A DNA stretch of 64,000 bases from Methylomonas sp. Its GTDB lineage: Bacteria > Pseudomonadota > Gammaproteobacteria > Methylococcales > Methylomonadaceae. The DNA lies in assembly GCA_002928965.1 (NCBI GenBank), contig PERU01000005.1:62001-126000 (forward strand), written 5' to 3'. The position numbers were made by a program, and so were the translations under genes. The first letter of the stretch is position 1, and the number at the start of each line of letters is the position of its first letter. Below the pieces are notes generated by a model that did no database searches, had not been told where the DNA came from, and was given only the letters and a program-made list of their open reading frames with translations. Positions 8,388 to 18,100 of the stretch are shown piece after piece.

Positions 8388-10417
8388 AAATGCCAGGAGA
8401 TTTGCGCCAGATAACCGCGCTGAATCTGACTGGCTACCGGGATATACAAAAGATCGCTGAATTCGGGATGTTGCTTATCCAGCAAATTCTGTGCGCTAAA
8501 GGATAATTCCAGATCTTTGTGCGGATGCCAGCCCAGCCTAACATCCATAGCAAAGTAAGCGGGTACCGTCGTGGAACGATCAACGATGATGCTGTCGACA
8601 AATCGCCCCCAGGTATCCAGTTCTATGTCGGGTGTCAGATTGAACAGCGAGCGTAATGACAAGGTATGCTGCGGGTTGGAATGGGGTTCGTTGAGTTCAT
8701 CACGAAACCAGGGTGAATTGACGTCGTAATTGACTTCAAATTGATTGGCGCTATAGGATGCTTGCAGACGCCAATCATGATTGACCCGATAATTGACGGC
8801 TGTTTCCAGGCCATAACTTTTCACTTGCCGATAATTGCCCACTGTTGCTTCGCGGATTTGACCAAAGTTGGTATCTGATCGGAGGTTGCCATTAAAAATA
8901 GTACCCTGCATACGATCATAAATGTTGTAAAACAGCGCGGTATCAATGTCCAGATTATGGGCAACCTGCCAGCGCCAGCCCAGTTCATAAGCCAGCAGAT
9001 TTTCGGTTTTCATGTCGGGGTTGGCTGCGGCCTCAAAGAATTGGTAAGGATTTGTGCCTGGTATGGGCTTGAACAGTCGGATACTGTGCTGAGCACGATT
9101 GGGCAGTACCACGGCCCTCGAAACAGAAGCCCAGAAGTTGTGTTGCTTGTTGGGTGTCCACATCAGTCGCGCATTGGGTTCGGTTTCCCAGCCGGTGTAA
9201 GTGAAATGTTCGACACGATTACCCAGCGTCAAAGTCAAATCGTCAGTCAGGTCGATTTGATCCTGTAAAAACACCCCGATATTGTGCTGGGTAAATTCAT
9301 TAGGCACGAAGCCTAGCGTTAAACTGTTGTCGAAATTATCGGTAATGACTTGGTAATTCAGCCCCCACAGCAGATGTTGGCTACCATAGTCGGGCAGGCT
9401 GTGTTGAAAATCCAGCACATAGTGGGACCGGCTCATGTCATTCATTGCCAGTTGCCAGTTGGTTTGGGTGAATGACAGATTCAAATCGGTATGGTGGCCG
9501 CTATCGGTATGATGCTTCCAGTTGGTTTGCAAACTGCCGGTTACCCCATCCCGGCCAAAATCGTTCTGTTGCCAAAGCGGCGGTGTCGGTGAGGAAATAC
9601 CAATAAAATGACCGTGCAAGCGATAACGGGATACGTTGCCTTCCACCATCAGCGTGTCGTGGTCACTCAACTGACTGTCCAACCGAAAGTTTCCGGTCTG
9701 GGTATTACCGTTATCCTGGGTATCTTGATTGCCGGTCATATCAATGCTGGCATCGCGATGCAAGGTGTTCAGTGTGCCGCGAAGAAAAGTGGAATCGGAT
9801 AATTTGCCGCCATAGCGAACACCACCAAAACCTCGTTCCTCGGATCCGCCGCCGCCATACAATAGGCCGCCCTGAGTGTCTTTGGCAGAGCGGGTGACAA
9901 TGTTGATAGTGCCGTTCACCGCATTGGCCCCCCATAAACTGCCGCTGGGGCCGCGTAACACTTCTATACGTTCAATATCTGGTAGGGCGGGATTTTGCTG
10001 CCCCCAATACACACCACTGACCAGTGGATCGTAAATGCTGCGACCATCGATCATCACCTGTAGTTTATTGGCATATAAATCATTGAAGCCGCGCGCACTG
10101 ACCGCCCAGTTCCATGCATTGATTTTAGCCACATTCATGCCGGGCACCATGCGCAACAATTCCGGCAGACTGGTTACTCCGGCACGACGAATGTCTTCGG
10201 AGGTAATCACGAAGGCTGCGGCAGGGCTGTTTTTAACCGATTGATTTTGTCTGGCCAGACTGGAAACATCCAATTCCGTCAGTTCTTCCCAGCTTAAAGG
10301 CAGTAATTCCTGTGTGGATTCAATGTCGTGGTTCGAATTTTCGCCAGCGACTGCTGCGGTGAGCGTTTGCAATAGCAGTAAAACAGTAGTTGATCTGCGG
10401 AAAAAGATTAACGACAT
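8384..10417 (-). CDS. TonB-dependent outer-membrane receptor
   Basis: This 677-residue receptor has a signal peptide (cleaved near GENSN, residue 25) and a plug domain (about 60-175) with ARGFNDLYANKLQVMIDGRS and IERIEVLRGPSGSLWGANA. A 22-strand barrel ends in the aromatic residue of ISWHF, the usual outer-membrane insertion signal. The family imports siderophores, vitamin B12 and other ligands using TonB energy; the plug and barrel resemble the CirA/BtuB-type group, but the substrate is unknown. As the first gene of the operon with YfiR-like and kinase genes, it may serve sensing rather than bulk uptake. That role is inference. Confidence 0.93.
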   Translation of the reverse strand: MSLIFFRRSTTVLLLLQTLTAAVAGENSNHDIESTQELLPLSWEELTELDVSSLARQNQSVKNSPAAAFVITSEDIRRAGVTSLPELLRMVPGMNVAKINAWNWAVSARGFNDLYANKLQVMIDGRSIYDPLVSGVYWGQQNPALPDIERIEVLRGPSGSLWGANAVNGTINIVTRSAKDTQGGLLYGGGGSEERGFGGVRYGGKLSDSTFLRGTLNTLHRDASIDMTGNQDTQDNGNTQTGNFRLDSQLSDHDTLMVEGNVSRYRLHGHFIGISSPTPPLWQQNDFGRDGVTGSLQTNWKHHTDSGHHTDLNLSFTQTNWQLAMNDMSRSHYVLDFQHSLPDYGSQHLLWGLNYQVITDNFDNSLTLGFVPNEFTQHNIGVFLQDQIDLTDDLTLTLGNRVEHFTYTGWETEPNARLMWTPNKQHNFWASVSRAVVLPNRAQHSIRLFKPIPGTNPYQFFEAAANPDMKTENLLAYELGWRWQVAHNLDIDTALFYNIYDRMQGTIFNGNLRSDTNFGQIREATVGNYRQVKSYGLETAVNYRVNHDWRLQASYSANQFEVNYDVNSPWFRDELNEPHSNPQHTLSLRSLFNLTPDIELDTWGRFVDSIIVDRSTTVPAYFAMDVRLGWHPHKDLELSFSAQNLLDKQHPEFSDLLYIPVASQIQRGYLAQISWHF

Positions 10418-10872
10418 AACTAACGCTCAGATAAGGCGGGAAACAGACAAATTATACAAATACGGCCCGTGTTAAGCGCATTTTTAAGCGGGTAGTCATT
10501 GACAGGGTTGATTTTAAAAATTGTGTCAACGCGCAGAACAGCAAGAACACGAAAATAACCAGCCAATGAAATCAATGTTAGCTACGATTTCCGGCCATGC
10601 GATGGATGAAGGCCGCTTTATAATCAGGAAAGATAATGCTTTAAGGATTTGGTTGCAAATAACGTCCAGAAATTCGGATCACACCAACGCACGGACTACT
10701 GGCCCCGCTTTGACAAAGTGAGGAGTCCATATAAGGGGCTGGGGAGATTCTTCATATAAATCCCCCTCAACACCCTTTGTGTCCTGTAGGTACTTTTTCA
10801 AAGGGAGGCCGTTATTGTGGCGAAATCCTAACAACTGTGTGCCTGTTGCGGTTCCTGGTCTAACTGCCGAAT
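10418..10872. other. Intergenic region: receptor promoter side plus dispersed repeat
   Basis: This 455-bp gap between two minus-strand units has no convincing gene. The part next to the TonB-receptor start (10418-10520) should hold its promoter. Positions about 10640-10825 form copy 1 of a dispersed repeat whose inverted partner is at 29020-29170. The remainder shows nothing I recognise. Confidence 0.6.
10640..10825 (+). repeat. Dispersed non-coding repeat, copy 1
   Basis: The stretch containing GGATTTGGTTGCAAATAACG and GTCCAGAAATTCGGATC near 10647-10681, and GTAGGTACTTTTTCAAAGGG near 10788-10806, recurs in reverse orientation at 29020-29170. The outer arms are nearly identical and the centre is diverged. 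The internal sequence (CTTTGACAAAG, then a purine-rich GGGGCTGGGGAGATTCTTCA block) is a related, imperfect version of the partner's. No ORF is present. Confidence 0.7.
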
Positions 10873-12114
10873 TTAGGTTTCGCGAAGCGATTGCAGCCAG
10901 TTCACTGCGCCCAAACCCGCAGCACGACCGGTTGCCATACACGCTGTCAGTAAATAGCCACCGGTCGGCGCCTCCCAATCGAGCATTTCCCCGGCACAAA
11001 ATACCCCAGGCAGTCTGTGTAGCATCAAGTGACAATCCAGACTGTTGAAACTCACGCCACCGGCTGTACTGATGGCTTCTGTCAATGGGCGAGCGGCAGA
11101 CAGTGTCATTGTCAGGGCTTTTAACGCCTCGGCTAGAATATTGATGTCATTCATAGCCTCTGCGGATAATATTTCCCGCAACAAGGCCACTTTGGCGGCA
11201 TCCAGTCCCAGGCATTTACGAAGATGATTGGCCAATGAATCTTTACCACGCGGTTTTGCCAGCCGTGCTTGGATGTTGGCGAGATCCCTGTCGGGACATA
11301 AATCCACAGAGACCGACACCGAGCCGTGGCTAGCGATTTGTTCTCTAAGAGGGGCGGAAAAAGCATAAATCAAGCCACCTTCAACCCCATATTCGGTCAG
11401 CATCAATTCACCGACCCGGCTTAACACTTCACCATCGGCAGCAAAACTCAGGCGGATGGATTTTAACGGACTGCCGGCACATTTTGCCCGAAAGTAATCG
11501 CTCCAGCTGACTTCAAAACCGCAGTTGGCCGGTTTTAACGGTGCTATTTCAATGGCGCGTTCTGCTAATAACGGTAGCCAATGTCCATTAGAACCCAATT
11601 GCGGCCAGCTGCCACCACCCAAGGCTAAAACAGTCGCATCGGCAGCGACGAATTTTTCCTCATCAAGGCTGATGAAACGCAGTTCGCCACTGTCTGTCCA
11701 GCCCTGCCAGTTATGCCGCATATGGAACTGCACGCCATGCAACTTTAAGCGATGCAGCCAAGTGCGTAACAATGGCGCGGCTTTCATGTCGGTTGGAAAT
11801 ACCCGTCCTGAGCTACCCACAAAGGTGTCAAGCCCCAAGTCTTTGACCCAGTTCCGCAGTGTTTGCGGCGGAAAATCCGTCAGCATCGGCTCCAGCACTG
11901 CACGTTTATCGGCATAACGGCTCAAGAGGCGTTCAAAGGGTTCGGCATGGGTGATATTCATGCCGCCCTTGCCTGCTATCAAAAACTTGCGGCCAGCTGA
12001 GGGCATAGCGTCGTAAACATTGACTTTAATTCCCGCCAGACTCACTATTTCGGCGGCCATCAGTCCGGCTGGACCGGCGCCGATAATGGCGACGGATTGT
12101 TGTTTAAATGTCAT
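10873..12114 (-). CDS. BaiN/HI0933-type FAD-dependent oxidoreductase
   Basis: This 413-residue flavoprotein of the HI0933/BaiN family (TIGR03862-like) has an N-terminal dinucleotide-binding motif VAIIGAGPAGLMAAEI, followed by GRKFLIAGKGGMNITHAEP, a signature of the group. Central ATVLALGGGSWPQLGSNG and C-terminal CAGEMLDWEAPTGGYLLTAC bind FAD. The physiological substrate is not known; BaiN of gut clostridia reduces bile-acid intermediates, but that cannot be transferred here. It starts with a 4-bp ATGA overlap on the upstream deaminase, so the two are co-translated. Confidence 0.9.
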   Translation of the reverse strand: MTFKQQSVAIIGAGPAGLMAAEIVSLAGIKVNVYDAMPSAGRKFLIAGKGGMNITHAEPFERLLSRYADKRAVLEPMLTDFPPQTLRNWVKDLGLDTFVGSSGRVFPTDMKAAPLLRTWLHRLKLHGVQFHMRHNWQGWTDSGELRFISLDEEKFVAADATVLALGGGSWPQLGSNGHWLPLLAERAIEIAPLKPANCGFEVSWSDYFRAKCAGSPLKSIRLSFAADGEVLSRVGELMLTEYGVEGGLIYAFSAPLREQIASHGSVSVSVDLCPDRDLANIQARLAKPRGKDSLANHLRKCLGLDAAKVALLREILSAEAMNDINILAEALKALTMTLSAARPLTEAISTAGGVSFNSLDCHLMLHRLPGVFCAGEMLDWEAPTGGYLLTACMATGRAAGLGAVNWLQSLRET

Positions 12115-12614
12115 ATCGTGTGAGAGTGTGTGTTGTCAATTGTGCATTCGCCGATGTCTTCAAACCAAATATGCGGGGATTCTTCGATAAATCGGCGCAT
12201 CAGGGCCGTGCATCCGGTATCGTTCAATTCAATGACATTCACGCCGGCTTCACGTAACCAGTCCAGATGACCGGCAAAATTTTGCGACTCACCGACCACC
12301 ACCGTGCCGATGTTAAATTGACGAATCAGACCGGAGCAATACCAGCAAGGCGCTAATGTCGTCACCAGAATTTTGTCGCGATAGTTGGTTTGCCGACCGG
12401 CTTTGCGGAATGCGTCGGTTTCGCCGTGTACGGATGGATCGTTATCCTGCACCCGCCGGTTGCGGCCTAGCCCCAACAACTTTCCATCGGCATCGAATAA
12501 AGCCGCTCCCACCGGCACGCCGCCCTCATCAAATCCAGCCTGGGCTTCTGTATATGCAAGGTTTAGCATGTTTCGGTAGTTCATCAAGGGTATCCTGTTT
12601 TGGGACATATTCAC
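12111..12614 (-). CDS. FCY1-like cytosine/nucleoside deaminase
   Basis: This 167-residue zinc deaminase has zinc ligands H63 and catalytic E65 in SVHGETDAF and C90, C93 in APCWYC. The C-terminal RFIEESPHIWFEDIGE closely resembles the tail of yeast cytosine deaminase Fcy1, unlike the (beta/alpha)8 CodA usual in bacteria. The predicted reaction is hydrolytic deamination of cytosine or a related pyrimidine. MNYRNMLNLAYTEA at residue 11 is an alternative start (12584). It is coupled to the downstream flavoprotein by a 4-bp overlap, a pairing whose meaning is unclear. Confidence 0.85.
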   Translation of the reverse strand: MNMSQNRIPLMNYRNMLNLAYTEAQAGFDEGGVPVGAALFDADGKLLGLGRNRRVQDNDPSVHGETDAFRKAGRQTNYRDKILVTTLAPCWYCSGLIRQFNIGTVVVGESQNFAGHLDWLREAGVNVIELNDTGCTALMRRFIEESPHIWFEDIGECTIDNTHSHTI

Positions 12615-12747
12615 ATGGCAAGGCCTCCAGACATATTACCTTGAAAACACGGCACAGATTTTGGTGGTAACAAATCAAAAGCGTACTGTTTACCAAGGAG
12701 CGCGCACGTTCTAACCTACAATAGCGTTCATTCTACTTGAGGACCTT

Positions 12748-15108
12748 ATGCGAATCATCCCCGCTGTTTCCTTATCGCTTTTATACCTGTCATTAATAGT
12801 CGCAGTGCTGGGCATCGGCTTGCTTACTGCGTCGTTACCAAAACAAAACGGTGAAATCAGCTTGCCGGGTTTGGAGGCTGCAGTGACTGTAGCTAGCGAT
12901 GCTTTGGGGAATCCATCCATCGCGGCGAAAAGCCGGGAAGACGCATTTCGTACACTGGGTTTTTTACATGCCCGTGATCGCTTGTTTCAAATGGAACTGA
13001 TGCGGCGGAAAAGCGCCGGCCGTCTGGCAGAGTTGTTTGGGCCGTCAGCCGTTAAGCTGGATCGTAAGCAGCGCAGTTATCAAATGGTTAAAACCGCTGA
13101 CAGGATTGTTAATGATCTGCCAGCCGATCAACGACAGGTGCTGGATGCTTATGTACAAGGTGTAAATGCCTATATCCGGCAAACCAGCATAGTGCCGCCG
13201 GAATTTCTGGCCTTGCAGCATCACCCAGAACCCTGGCAGGCTGCAGACAGCATGTTAGTGATTTTAGGTATGTTCCAAACCCTGAACGGTCAGGAATATG
13301 ACGAGCGCATGGTCAGTGTCATGCAACAGGCGTTGCCGGCAGATGTGGTGACATTTTTGACACCGGATACCGATCGCTATGCCAGCGTATTGATTGGCGG
13401 AAATACATCGCATCGTTTTAGTCAGAGCATACCCGTGCAGGCTTGGTCAGCGCTGCCGGACGATATGCCGTTATCCGCGGTTGACGGGGTCGATACCGAT
13501 AATGTGGTAGCTGGGTCCAATAACTGGGTGGTAGCGGGAAGCAAGACTGTGGATGGGCGCACCATCGTCGCAAACGACATGCACTTGGGATTGGGGGTGC
13601 CGAATGTCTGGTATCGGGCGGAGTTACATTACCCAAACCGGCATCTGTTCGGGGTGAGTCTGCCGGGAGCGCCAGCTATCGTGGTGGGTGCCAATGACCA
13701 TGTGGCCTGGGGATTTACCAATGCTACCGCTGATTTGCTGGATTTGATTCGCTTGGAACTCAAGCCTGACCAGCCTAATTGGTATCGTACCCCACAAGGT
13801 TGGCAAGCTTTTGAGCAGCATGATGAAACGATTCACGTCAAAGGTGCGGAGGATATTCAGATCACTTTACAAAGCACGATATGGGGGCCGGTGTCCGACC
13901 AGCCGTTGCTGAGCAAGCCGGTAGCTGTTAAATGGACGGCGCTGGAACCTCACGCAGTGGATCTGGGTTTGATCAATATGGATAGCGTGCAATCCACCCA
14001 ACAAGCCATGTCGGTGTTGAATCAAACCGGTGGCCCGCCGCAGAATGTGGTGATCGCCGATAAACAAGGCCATATCGGCTGGACTTACATGGGGCGTTTT
14101 CCAAACAGACTGGGTTTTGATGGCTTGATGAGTCAGTCCTGGGCCGATGGCAATGTAGCCTGGCAAGGGTTTATTGCCCCAGAGCAGCTCCCGCGCCTGC
14201 TGGATCCGCCAGAAGGTTTTATGGTCACTGCCAATAACCGCACGCTCGGCAGCGAATACCCGCATGTGCTTGGACATAATTGGGCGCTGGGTTATCGGGC
14301 ATTTCGGATAGCCGAATTATTGCGTGAGGGTCAAAAACTCAGCGAACAGGATTTGTTCATGATGCAAATGGATACCCGCAGCGAGGTACTGGATTTTTAT
14401 CAACAACTGGGATTGGAGGCGTTAAGCAAATCTGCAGATAAGGATGAAGTCTTGCAAGACATTGAAAACACCTTGAAAGCCTGGGATGGTCATATGCACA
14501 CAACCAGTATCGGCGCGACATTTTTAATTGAATTCAGACAACATCTGGCTGTGCAGGTCTTTGCCAAAGTCGTAGCCGCTGGTCGCAGGCAGGATGCCGA
14601 TTTTCATTACGGCTGGCGTGGGATGGAAACGCCTTTACGCCAATTGCTTTCCGAGCGTCCGCCCGGTGTGCTTAACACGCGCTATCGGGATGATTGGCAG
14701 CCCATGATCTTGGATACGCTGCACAAGACCCATCAACAATTACAGCAGCAATTTCCCGATACGCCTTTAACCCAACTAAGCTGGGGTAAAACCCATCCGG
14801 TTGCAGTACAACACCCTATCAGCAAAGCCTTGCCCGCATTAAGCAGTCTGCTGGACATGCCGCGTTTTGACAGTGACGGTTGCGCCAGTATTTGTGTCAA
14901 AGTCATGGATCTTACCCACGGTGCCAGTCAGCGCTTGGTGGTATCGCCTGCCCACCCTGAAAATGGGATTTTTCATATGCCGGGCGGGCAATCCGGTCAC
15001 CCCCTGTCTGAACATTACCGGGACCAACAGCCATTCTGGCAAAACGGTATTGCCGCGGCGTTTTCAGCAACTGACAAAACAAATGTGTTGTATTTGTTAC
15101 CTGACTAA
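12748..15108 (+). CDS. Penicillin acylase family (Ntn-hydrolase) protein
   Basis: This 786-residue precursor starts with an N-terminal membrane anchor or signal segment (residues 5-28). The alpha chain contains LGFLHARDRLFQMELMRR. The autoproteolytic nucleophile is S257 in VVAGSNNWVVAG, the new N-terminus of the beta chain after self-cleavage. DMHLGLGVPNVWYRAEL and the C-terminal GGQSGHPLSEHYRDQ..FW region are typical. Family members hydrolyse amide bonds of beta-lactams, acyl-homoserine lactones or other acyl amides in the periplasm; the substrate is unpredictable from sequence. It stands alone between a divergent deaminase unit and the GGDEF/EAL gene. Confidence 0.92.
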   Translation: MRIIPAVSLSLLYLSLIVAVLGIGLLTASLPKQNGEISLPGLEAAVTVASDALGNPSIAAKSREDAFRTLGFLHARDRLFQMELMRRKSAGRLAELFGPSAVKLDRKQRSYQMVKTADRIVNDLPADQRQVLDAYVQGVNAYIRQTSIVPPEFLALQHHPEPWQAADSMLVILGMFQTLNGQEYDERMVSVMQQALPADVVTFLTPDTDRYASVLIGGNTSHRFSQSIPVQAWSALPDDMPLSAVDGVDTDNVVAGSNNWVVAGSKTVDGRTIVANDMHLGLGVPNVWYRAELHYPNRHLFGVSLPGAPAIVVGANDHVAWGFTNATADLLDLIRLELKPDQPNWYRTPQGWQAFEQHDETIHVKGAEDIQITLQSTIWGPVSDQPLLSKPVAVKWTALEPHAVDLGLINMDSVQSTQQAMSVLNQTGGPPQNVVIADKQGHIGWTYMGRFPNRLGFDGLMSQSWADGNVAWQGFIAPEQLPRLLDPPEGFMVTANNRTLGSEYPHVLGHNWALGYRAFRIAELLREGQKLSEQDLFMMQMDTRSEVLDFYQQLGLEALSKSADKDEVLQDIENTLKAWDGHMHTTSIGATFLIEFRQHLAVQVFAKVVAAGRRQDADFHYGWRGMETPLRQLLSERPPGVLNTRYRDDWQPMILDTLHKTHQQLQQQFPDTPLTQLSWGKTHPVAVQHPISKALPALSSLLDMPRFDSDGCASICVKVMDLTHGASQRLVVSPAHPENGIFHMPGGQSGHPLSEHYRDQQPFWQNGIAAAFSATDKTNVLYLLPD

Positions 15109-15187
15109 CAGCTATGCCAGTAAATAGAATCCAGTTGAAGGCTTGTTTCTTTTAAAATGACTTCAATTTGCATGTTTAATTCAGGTG

Positions 15188-18100
15188 ATGCTGAGATACA
15201 AATCGTTCAAAAAATCTGGCTTGGCTTGGCTAATACTTGTTCTCGGACTATTGAGTGCTGTATTGGCCAGTATTCAAGTCAAACAAAGCATAGAGCAGCA
15301 AGCGATCAGGCAGTTTGCCTTTGTTTGCGACCAAATCACCTTGAAAATTCAAGAACGCCTGAATGCTTATGCCTTGATTCTGCGTGGCGGTAGTGGTTTG
15401 TTTTCGGCTTCTGACAATGTAACTCGTCAAGATTGGCATGCTTACGTGGAGACTTTACGTGCTGAAAAAAGTGTTCATGGCATCCAAGGGATAGGCTTTT
15501 CTGTGCTGATACAACCGGAGCAACTGGATCAACACATGGCCAGGGTTCGTCAGCAAGGTTTTCCTGATTATGCTGTTAAACCTGCAGGTGAACGGGCTAT
15601 CTACAGTGCCATCATTTATCTGGAACCTTTCACCGAACGGAATTTACGCGCCTTTGGTTACGATATGTACTCGGAACCGGTGCGGCGGGCCGCCATGGAG
15701 CAAGCGCGGGATACCGGTCAGCCCGCATTATCCGGCAAAGTTCAACTGGTACAGGAAACCCAACAAGACAGTCAGGCCGGCAACCTGATGTATGTGCCGG
15801 TCTATCGCAAACAAATGCCGATTGAGACAGTGGAACAGCGGCGCGCGGCTTTGATCGGCTGGTCGTATAGTCCATATCGCATGACTGATTTAATGGTTGG
15901 CATCTTGGGCGATTGGGAAGCTCAGGCCGGTATGCCGGTCGATATGGAAATTTATGACGGTTTGGAAGCCAAGCCCCATGCACTCCTTTTTGATAATCAT
16001 GTTTTTAATCGCCATGGCTTTCAACGATCATTGCTGCAGCAACGCCTGATCGAATTTAATGGTCATCAGTGGTCGCTGCGGTTTTATCGCAGCTTATTAT
16101 TGAATGACAGTCGCTTGTTACCGGCTTGGGCTACGCTAGCGGGCGGATTTTTGCTGAGTGGCTTGTTGTTTGGCTTGTTACGGTCGATGAATAACACCCG
16201 TGCTAACGCCTTGCGTATTGCGCACAAACTGACCGAAGAACTGAACGATCGCGAGCAGGCTTTACAGGAAAGCGAATTTCGCTGGAAATTTGCCATCGAA
16301 GGTTCGGGTGATGGTCTGTGGGATTGGAATGTGCCCGAGGATAAAGCGTTTTTTTCCATAAACTGGAAAAACATGCTGGGTTATCAAGCCCACGAAATTG
16401 GTAATGGGAAAGAGGAATGGGTGTCACGCATACATCCCGATGATAAGCCTGCAGCCATGGCAGCCCTGATGACTGTTTTATCAGGTGAAAAGCAGAGTTT
16501 TCGTCACGAACACCGTCTGCGTTGCAAGGATGGCAGTTTTAAATGGATTCTTGATCGCGGTATGGTGGTAAATCGCAGCGAAGAGGGTCAACCGCTACGC
16601 ATCATCGGCATTCATAGCGATATATCGTTACGTAAGCAAGTTGAAGACGATTTACGCTTTAGCGAAGAGCGGTTTCGCGTCATCACCTCATCGGCTCAGG
16701 ATGCGCTGGTCATGCAGGACGCCCAGGGCAATATCTCGTTTTGGAATCCGGCAGCCGAGCGATTGTTTGGTTACAGTGCCGATGAAGCACTCGGGCGGAA
16801 TTTACACGCTTTACTAACGCCAAAGCGGTTTATTCCTGCGCATCAACTGGCATTTCCACATTTCCAGAAAACCGGTGAGGGCGCTGCCATTGGTAAAACA
16901 CTGGAATTTTTCGGGCAGCACCGAGACGGCCATGAGTTTCCAATAGAACTATCCTTGTCAGCGGTACAGGTACAGAATGCCTGGCATGCCATCGGCATTG
17001 TGCGCGACATCAGTGATCGCAAACGTCTGCAGCAAGAAAAAGACGCCGCATTAGACTTGCTACAAAAAATCGCCAACCGGGTACCGGGGATGGTGTATCA
17101 GTATCGTTTAAATCCCGATGGCAGCCATGGCATCCCGTATGCCAGCGGGGCGATACAGGACCTTTTCGGAATCAGCCCGGATGATGTCCGGAACGATGCC
17201 TCCGGTTTGTTTAAGCGTATTCACGCCGATGATTACCCATCATTATTGGCATCTATCCAGCAATCAGCCCAAGCCATGAGCCGTTGGAGTTTCGAATTCA
17301 GGAGTAACTATTCGGATGGTAGTGTGCATTGGTTACAAGGCAATGCCCAGCCGGAACGTGAAGCCGATGGATCAACGCTTTGGCATGGTTTTATCTCCGA
17401 CATCACCGAGCGTAAGCGTGATGAAGCCATATTTCAGGCACTGTTTCAGCAGTCCAGCTTTCTAGCCAGTATTTTGGACCAGCAAGGCCGGCTAATTGAT
17501 ATCAATAACACTGCACTACAGGTTATTGATGCAGAACGGGATGACGTGATTGGGCATTATTTCCCGCATACCCCATGGTGGAATAATCCGCGGGATAGGG
17601 TCACATTGTTAGCCGCATTGAATACGGCGTATCAAGGCAAGTCAGAAAGTTTCGAGGCCGTGCATTCCAAGCCCGATGGTTCGCATATGGATGTCATTGT
17701 TAGTGTTATGCCGATTTATCACGAAAATGGCCTGAATCTGGCGGTTATCGGCCTGGATATTACCGAACGCAAGCTGGCAGAAGAACAATTGCAACTAGCG
17801 GCCAGCGTGTTTACCCATGCAGGGGAGGGTATTCTGATTACCGATGCGGAAGGCAGTATTATCGATGTTAATCAGGCATTTTGTGACATTACCGGTTATG
17901 AACCTGAGGATGTAATGGGACAAAAACCGAGTTTGCTCAGCTCGGGCAATGAAAATCAGGATTTCTTTGAACAGATGTGGCGTTACCTGATCGACAACGG
18001 TGAATGGTACGGGGAAGTCTGGAATCGACGCAAGAATGGTGAAACCTTTGCCGAGATGCTGAACATCAGTGCCGTCAAGGATGCGGAGGGGCGCATACTA

